Assembly (NCBI GenBank): GCA_012965065.1
Contig: DTSX01000025.1
Span: 15,288 to 43,947, forward strand
Reading direction: 5' to 3'
Origin: Gammaproteobacteria bacterium
Lineage (GTDB): Bacteria; Pseudomonadota; Gammaproteobacteria; Steroidobacterales; UBA11654
Length of the DNA: 28,660 nucleotides
Within the stretch, counting starts at the first letter, position 1; the number at the start of each line of letters is the position of its first letter. A program made the translations under genes and the position numbers. The notes under the pieces are model-generated. The model did no database searches. It had not been told where the DNA came from and saw only the letters and a list, made by a program, of their open reading frames with translations. Shown piece after piece: positions 24,017 to 28,660 of the stretch.

Positions 24017-25216
24017 ATGATCATACTCTGTTTCATAACGGGGCTAGCCACCGTTGGTTTTGGATTGGTTTTACCAACTTTTTTGTTTTATGCTCAAAAT
24101 CTGGGCGCTACACCCGCCATAGCAACCGTCATTATTGCTACATACTCAATGGGTCAATTCATTGGTACCCCAATTTGGGGCAGATTAAGTGATCGTATCG
24201 GAAGAAAACCAGTCTTACTTATAAGTATCTTTGGTCAAAGCATTTGTTTTATCTGGCTAGCATATTCATCCAATTTGTGGATGTTGGCAGCTGCACGTTT
24301 CTTTGGTGGAATGATTTCAGGAAATATTTCTACAGCAATGGCTTATGTAGCTGATTCTACCGATGAAAAGAAACGTGCAAAATGGCTGGGTTACATTGGG
24401 GCAAGTGTCAGTATTGGTTTCATGATTGGACCGGCACTGGGAGGTTTGTTGGGTGGACAGGATGCCAGCAGCGCTAGCTTATTTTATCCGGCAATTGTTG
24501 CTGCAAGCCTTTCCTTGGCAACTGGTACAGCGACTTTGTTTCTTCTAAAGGAAAGTCTGCAACCAGAAAATAGAAGTCCCAAAACAAAAGAAAACACATC
24601 GTTATTGAAAAATTGGGGCTTGGTTTTCAGAAGACCCATCTTAATGGAAATTATTTTGCTCGCTTTGGCAATGATGTTTGTTACCGGTTCATTTGAAACC
24701 ATATTCCCATTGTGGACGCAATCAAGGTTTGTTTGGGGTCCAATAGAAGTTGGCTATTGCATGACTTACATAGGCCTAATTGTGACTTTGGTGCAAGCGT
24801 TGGTGGTAGGCAGAATTGTGCCTATCTTGGGCGAGGCGAGAGTCATTCGATTGACATTTATCGGTTATGCCACTGGGTTAATCATCATGGCCCAAGCACC
24901 ATCCTGGATAATTATGCTGCTTGGGCTAACTATAGCTGCCTCAAGTGGCGCTGCTTTTGGAACTGCTACTTCAAGTTTTGTTTCCAAGGTCGCTGGCGAT
25001 AAGGAAAAAGGCTTTGTTTTAGGTGTATATCAGTCCAGTTCTTGGCTTGGGAGAATCTCAGGACCACTTGCTGCCGGCGTTGTCTTTGGTTTGCTTGGGG
25101 TGAATGCGCCACTTTACCTGGGAGTTCTAGTTTTGGTTCCATGCATAATCGCGATTACAATTGTGGCGAAAAAATTGGATGCGCAAAAACCAAGTTCCGC
25201 TGCAAAACCTGGATGA
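24017..25216 (+). CDS. MFS transporter (DHA1-like)
   Basis: Inner-membrane secondary transporter, about 12 hydrophobic segments in 399 residues. The frame is open upstream to 23915 inside the oxygenase gene, but the ATG at 24017 follows the stop of the Rieske gene by 7 bp and begins exactly at the first membrane helix (MIILCFITGLATVGFGLVLP). The MFS loop 2-3 signature is GRLSDRIGRKPVLL at about residues 53-66. PTFLFYAQNLGATP and YSMGQFIGTP are typical of tetracycline/multidrug-like antiporters. No clear Shine-Dalgarno sequence is present, so translation is probably coupled to the oxygenase gene. Import of the ring substrate or export of a product are both possible. Confidence 0.9.
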   Translation: MIILCFITGLATVGFGLVLPTFLFYAQNLGATPAIATVIIATYSMGQFIGTPIWGRLSDRIGRKPVLLISIFGQSICFIWLAYSSNLWMLAAARFFGGMISGNISTAMAYVADSTDEKKRAKWLGYIGASVSIGFMIGPALGGLLGGQDASSASLFYPAIVAASLSLATGTATLFLLKESLQPENRSPKTKENTSLLKNWGLVFRRPILMEIILLALAMMFVTGSFETIFPLWTQSRFVWGPIEVGYCMTYIGLIVTLVQALVVGRIVPILGEARVIRLTFIGYATGLIIMAQAPSWIIMLLGLTIAASSGAAFGTATSSFVSKVAGDKEKGFVLGVYQSSSWLGRISGPLAAGVVFGLLGVNAPLYLGVLVLVPCIIAITIVAKKLDAQKPSSAAKPG

Positions 25217-25248
25217 GCAAGAAGTCTTTATTGTAAAAAATATAACGA

Positions 25249-25267
25249 TATAATCTAATCAGATATA
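25249..25267. repeat. Imperfect palindrome upstream of the SDR gene
   Basis: TATAATCT (25249-25256), spacer AATC, AGATATA (25261-25267); the arms pair except for one bulged base. It includes an exact TATAAT (25249-25254) and a TAATCTA like those before the Rieske gene. It could be an operator or -10 region, or chance in AT-rich sequence. No good -35 is seen. Confidence 0.35.
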
Positions 25268-25294
25268 AAATAAAATCAAAAAAGGGAGCACGCA

Positions 25295-26146
25295 ATGAGT
25301 AATAAGCTCGAGAGTATGACATTTCCAAATCAGATCATTAAAACCGTAAGTCTTTGTCTATTGGCTTTGATACTTTTTGTTTCAAGCTTTGCTATAAGGG
25401 CGGATGCAAATCAGGCTGATGGATACATTCCCACCACATTAATTACCGGTGCAAATCGTGGGATAGGGTTTGAATTTGCGAAACAGTATTTGGCAAAGGG
25501 ATGGCGGGTTATTGCCACCTGCCGCAAACCAGAAGCAGCAGACGACCTCATAACACTGCAAGCTGAGTACCCAGACTTGTTGATTATCGACAAGCTTGAT
25601 GTTCGTGATCACACTCAGATAGATCTTTTGGCCGAACGATACAACAACACTCGCATTGATGTATTGTTGAATAATGCAGGTATATCCGGTGGTCAAATAG
25701 ATCAAATGTTTGGACGGTTTAATTATGAGACATACAACGCTGTTTTGGAGACTAACACCATCGGTCCACTAAAAATGGCTGAGGCATTTTACCCGCATGT
25801 TCGAGACAGCCGACATAAGAAAATCATTACCGTCTCGAGTAGTGAAGGTTCCATCAGTAATGTTTTCAAGCGAGGCGGCAGGTTATTTTTTTATCGGTCA
25901 AGTAAATCGGCACTGAACATGGTAATGGTCAATCTCGCCTACATGTTGAAGGATAGGGGAATTGTAGTAGCTATGGTTAATCCCGGTGCGACGAATACGG
26001 ATTTTATGGCCAGTTTGGCTGCTATGGGTTTTCCTCTGAGAAAAACCGAAGTCGCAGTCTCCGATATGATGCGGAACATCGATGCTCTCTCCATAGAAAA
26101 TACAGGCGCATACCTCAATTACAATGGCAAAACGGTGCCTTGGTAA
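25295..26146 (+). CDS. Short-chain dehydrogenase/reductase with N-terminal signal or anchor
   Basis: NAD(P)-dependent oxidoreductase of the classical SDR type; substrate unknown. 283 residues. The Rossmann motif TGANRGIG is at 51-58, NNAG at 126-129, the catalytic serine within VSSSEGS at about 180-186, and YRSSK with Y200 and K204. Before the domain there is an unusual extension: K16, a hydrophobic stretch at about 17-33 and AxA-type ADA at 36-38, which looks like a signal peptide or membrane anchor. AGGGAG lies 6 bp before the ATG at 25295, supporting the long form. It is separated from the MFS gene by 78 bp and converges with the beta-propeller gene 20 bp away. Confidence 0.9.
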   Translation: MSNKLESMTFPNQIIKTVSLCLLALILFVSSFAIRADANQADGYIPTTLITGANRGIGFEFAKQYLAKGWRVIATCRKPEAADDLITLQAEYPDLLIIDKLDVRDHTQIDLLAERYNNTRIDVLLNNAGISGGQIDQMFGRFNYETYNAVLETNTIGPLKMAEAFYPHVRDSRHKKIITVSSSEGSISNVFKRGGRLFFYRSSKSALNMVMVNLAYMLKDRGIVVAMVNPGATNTDFMASLAAMGFPLRKTEVAVSDMMRNIDALSIENTGAYLNYNGKTVPW

Positions 26147-26166
26147 TGAAGACACAAAAGGTTGGG

Positions 26167-27123
26167 TTAATATTCGGCAACACCAGCCAGTGATCGCTCC
26201 ACACTGGTTTCGGCACTGGCGGTCATTTCTCCAGAAGACAAATTAAATTTGCCCAGAAGACCGTTGAAAAAATTGCCTATATAAGCTGACTCTCCATCCT
26301 TTGATAAAGTTAAAGCGGCCCAACCTGGGCCCGGAAGATCCATGGTGGTAAAAATTTCTCCAGTTTCTGCATCATGACGACACAAGCTGAATCCAGCCCT
26401 AAAGTTTGCCTTTATCGAATACAAGTCCCCGTTGGGAGCGTAGCTGATGGCAATCACCATGTCACCGCTTTCTGGTGCATACGTTACCAGATCGTCCATT
26501 TGTGTACGATTCATTAAATCAAATTGAAAGATTCGGTTGCCCAATTCAGAGATATAAATTAATTTTGCATTGTCCGGGCTGATGGTGGAGGCAGTAACAC
26601 CAAGAAACCCAGGCATGCCTCCGTGAGTTTCGGTGTCAAAGGTATCAAGCAGTTCACCTTCTTGCGTGAATTTGTAAATATTGCCATCCCCATATTTTTC
26701 AGTCCCTGGCATAAAGGGAAGAACTGTTTCTAGTTTTCTCGGACCTTCCAATGCCTTGTTGTTGGATTCATCACCAACCAAATGTTCGCCCAGATAAACG
26801 GTTCCATCGTTGGCAAAACTAACGTTCGAATAGGACCGTTGGCCAAAATCAGTTTTTGGGAGTTGATTGCCGTCACAATCAACCTTAATAACAGAATAAT
26901 TTTGACTGTCAAAAGCCCAGAGCGTTTGGTTTTGATCAAATTTTAAACCGCCCACTAAATGGGTTGTGTGTTGCGTCCATAAAACGCCTTTTTGGTTTAA
27001 ATTTTCATCAAATTGGATAATCCGACCGTCTCCTGCGTGGTCGTCATCTGGGTTATTTAAGACTGTGGCTCCAACAAAAACATCTCCTTTGGTAAATGGT
27101 GTCAGACTTGATGCTTCAGACAT
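26167..27123 (-). CDS. SMP-30/gluconolactonase-like beta-propeller protein
   Basis: 318 residues with repeating beta-propeller blades: GRIIQFDENLNQKGVLW, GLKFDQNQTLWAFDSQNYSVIKVD, NVSFANDGTVYLGEHL, GNIYKFTQEGELLDTF, ISPDNAKLIYISELGNRIFQFD, ISYAPNGDLYSIKA, LTLSKDGESAYIGNF. Such proteins are often lactonases or metal-dependent hydrolases, but I cannot point to the catalytic metal ligands with certainty, so the enzymatic role is inference. There is no signal peptide, so it is probably cytoplasmic. AAGGAGAA lies directly before the ATG at a good distance. It starts 30 bp after the UbiD-like gene and is probably cotranscribed with it. Confidence 0.8.
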   Translation of the reverse strand: MSEASSLTPFTKGDVFVGATVLNNPDDDHAGDGRIIQFDENLNQKGVLWTQHTTHLVGGLKFDQNQTLWAFDSQNYSVIKVDCDGNQLPKTDFGQRSYSNVSFANDGTVYLGEHLVGDESNNKALEGPRKLETVLPFMPGTEKYGDGNIYKFTQEGELLDTFDTETHGGMPGFLGVTASTISPDNAKLIYISELGNRIFQFDLMNRTQMDDLVTYAPESGDMVIAISYAPNGDLYSIKANFRAGFSLCRHDAETGEIFTTMDLPGPGWAALTLSKDGESAYIGNFFNGLLGKFNLSSGEMTASAETSVERSLAGVAEY

Positions 27124-27153
27124 TATGTTCTCCTTGTAATATAGCTCAAAACT

Positions 27154-28641
27154 TTAGAGTAAGTGGCCCCATTTTTCTTTGATCAAAGCAAAGATATCAG
27201 GATCATGATCCAAAAGATGTTCTCGGTTTAATTTAGGATACGGATCGGGTCCACCTTCTTCTGGCCATTGTCGTGTAGCGTCGATAATGATTTTTGAAGA
27301 TCGGCCTCTAATTTTGGCACTGGGATCCAGAAAAAAACCGGGGCCTGCTTCTATAATTTTCCCCCCAGGATGCGGTTGCCAGCGAGCACCCACAGTTGCA
27401 ATCATCTCCATGGGGTCATGAATATTTACGTCTTTATCGACAACTACCATGATTTTTGAAATGGGTAAAAAATTCAGTTTCTCTGCAACTTCAAACGCTT
27501 GGTGTGGTCTTGTTTTATCGATGCTAATAAAGAAAAAACCGGTGAAATCTGGGGGACCGTGAGCACCAACAAGTTCGGGAATAAATTGCCTGAAGTTCCT
27601 GGTTGAACTGGCTTCGCTGGGCGTGGTAATAAAGCCGCGGGTAACCCCGGTGAATTGATTCACAAACATCGGGTTTTTACGGTGCGTTATAGTTTTTATA
27701 TTCATGTAAAACTGCTCGGCGTGTGGTAAGCCCATATAGCCATACATTTCCCCAAAGGGGCCTTCTTCCTCCATATCATCCAGGGGTATTTCACCTTCTA
27801 TGATCATTTCAACATTTGCCGGTACAGTGATGTCGCTATTCTCGCATTTAACCACTTCGACGGGACAACCTTTAAACCCACCTGCAATTTCCAATTCATC
27901 TTGGCCAAGTCGTGCTGTTTTTGAGCTACTCATTGCAAACACAAGCGGGTCTGTACCCAAGACCACAGCTGCTTGGGCCACTTTCTCCCCCCGTTCTTTC
28001 ATGCCCATCAGAAATTCCCAGCCATGTTGCTTCCTTTCTGGATTAATCCCTATCTTTCTGGGTCCTTTAATTTGCATTCTGTAGGTGCCAACATTCCTGC
28101 CTTTTTCTGGGTCAATCAGCACCAAATTACCGGTGTTTATAAAACGGCCGTTGTCCCCTGGATTGCTTTGCAAAAAAGGAAAATCAAGGACATTGATTTC
28201 TTCGTCCTGCAGCATGATTTCTTTGGCAGGGGCTTGGTGTTTTTCAATTTCAACCGGTTTGACGGGTTGTATTTGACCAAGGTCCATTACCAGCTTCAGT
28301 GCTTTTTTGAAATTTTCGATCTGATCGTTACCGATGTCTTTGAATGGTACCCCCACAGCTATTGCTTCGTGGGCAGCCAGGCCGTATTGATTTACAATAA
28401 TCGGGCCTTTGATCCAACGGCCATCTATCTTGACTTTTTCAACGACGATTGCAGGTGCCCCCAACCAACCGTGTTTATCAATAAGTTTGTATATCAGGCC
28501 AGTCAGCTCGTAGGCATCCTGATCAATCTCCTTAATTTTAAGCACATTGCCATGCTCTTCAATCGCGGCCATGTATTCCCTCAACGAGTTGTAAGGGCCA
28601 GTGGTGATCGCGGGTTCTTTGCTGGGTGACGTTTTTGGCAT
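27154..28641 (-). CDS. UbiD-family prenylated-FMN decarboxylase
   Basis: Reversible decarboxylation of an aromatic or alpha,beta-unsaturated acid with prenylated FMN. 495 residues, the family's usual size. Active-site residues by comparison with Aspergillus Fdc1: R188 (GTYRMQ), E293 and E298 (EEGPFGEMYGY), equal to R173/E277/E282; metal/cofactor ligands N183, H206 and E249 fall at about the expected spacings (N168, H191, E233). ARLGQDELEIAGG and TPSEASSTRNFRQF are typical. The substrate cannot be read from sequence, and ubiquinone biosynthesis seems unlikely beside an oxygenase island. The cofactor supplier UbiX is not in the window. The gene lies close to the window's right edge, so upstream operon members may be missing. 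Confidence 0.92.
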   Translation of the reverse strand: MPKTSPSKEPAITTGPYNSLREYMAAIEEHGNVLKIKEIDQDAYELTGLIYKLIDKHGWLGAPAIVVEKVKIDGRWIKGPIIVNQYGLAAHEAIAVGVPFKDIGNDQIENFKKALKLVMDLGQIQPVKPVEIEKHQAPAKEIMLQDEEINVLDFPFLQSNPGDNGRFINTGNLVLIDPEKGRNVGTYRMQIKGPRKIGINPERKQHGWEFLMGMKERGEKVAQAAVVLGTDPLVFAMSSSKTARLGQDELEIAGGFKGCPVEVVKCENSDITVPANVEMIIEGEIPLDDMEEEGPFGEMYGYMGLPHAEQFYMNIKTITHRKNPMFVNQFTGVTRGFITTPSEASSTRNFRQFIPELVGAHGPPDFTGFFFISIDKTRPHQAFEVAEKLNFLPISKIMVVVDKDVNIHDPMEMIATVGARWQPHPGGKIIEAGPGFFLDPSAKIRGRSSKIIIDATRQWPEEGGPDPYPKLNREHLLDHDPDIFALIKEKWGHLL

Positions 28642-28660
28642 AGTGTTTATTTTGATTATT

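Noticed and set aside
26147..26166. Intrinsic terminator between the convergent SDR and beta-propeller genes
   Set aside because: The 20-bp gap contains no GC-rich hairpin and no T-run on either strand; the same holds for the pth/methionine synthase junction.
27973..28629. 218-codon plus-strand open frame
   Set aside because: It lies wholly antisense to the UbiD-like gene, is rich in F, H and C in no domain-like order, and has no ribosome binding site; it is a shadow of the real gene.
1..28660. CRISPR array, insertion sequence, integron or prophage
   Set aside because: I saw no regularly spaced repeats with unique spacers, no transposase or integrase motif, and no terminal inverted repeats flanking any gene group.

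Overview
The window looks like chromosome of an AT-rich (clearly below 50% GC) gammaproteobacterium, probably a free-living, marine-type and uncultured lineage. I base this on gene order. The divergent mreBCD / gatCAB arrangement, the prfA-prmC-moeB run and the block lolB - tRNA-Gln - prs - rplY - pth - ychF - tRNA-Met all match, as I remember it, the order seen in Pseudomonas and its relatives. No species can be named from sequence alone. I see no insertion sequence, integrase, phage gene, rRNA or CRISPR array.

Region 1 (1-5111, minus strand) is the rod-shape and elongasome locus: mreB, mreC, mreD, mrdA (PBP2) and rodA, the last cut by the window edge. Region 2 (5224-8459, plus) is gatCAB, the amidotransferase that makes Gln-tRNA(Gln) and/or Asn-tRNA(Asn). 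gatA starts at TTG behind a near-perfect Shine-Dalgarno sequence. Region 3 (8545-11250, minus) is prfA-prmC-moeB/thiF-like: release factor 1, the methyltransferase that modifies its GGQ motif, and an E1-like adenylyltransferase. Region 4 (11252-16867, plus) is lolB, tRNA-Gln, prs, rplY, pth, ychF and tRNA-Met. hemA and ispE, which normally sit in this neighbourhood, are missing, so prfA and lolB stand head to head with almost no spacer. A short 'core' methionine synthase gene (MesD/MetE C-terminal type) is inserted on the opposite strand between pth and ychF.

Region 5 (16896-20767) is accessory. It holds a 66-residue protein with a resemblance to the PCP_red domain, a DUF1015 protein, a secreted D-aminoacylase-like amidohydrolase and a COG4798-like methyltransferase. 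Region 6 (20788-28641) reads as a catabolic or oxidative island. Its genes are an HsaA/HpaB-type flavin oxygenase, an unrecognised 205-residue protein, a Rieske oxygenase alpha subunit, an MFS transporter, an SDR with a signal-like N-terminus, an SMP-30-like beta-propeller and a UbiD-type prenylated-FMN decarboxylase. This suggests uptake, decarboxylation and hydroxylation of an aromatic or polycyclic acid. The substrate is unknown, and no electron-transfer partner (ferredoxin, Rieske reductase or flavin reductase) is in the window. The divergent control region 22700-22896 carries spaced TAATCTAT-type repeats and is the best candidate regulatory site.

The window is gene-dense. No gap exceeds about 160 bp, so no stretch over 300 bases lacks a gene.
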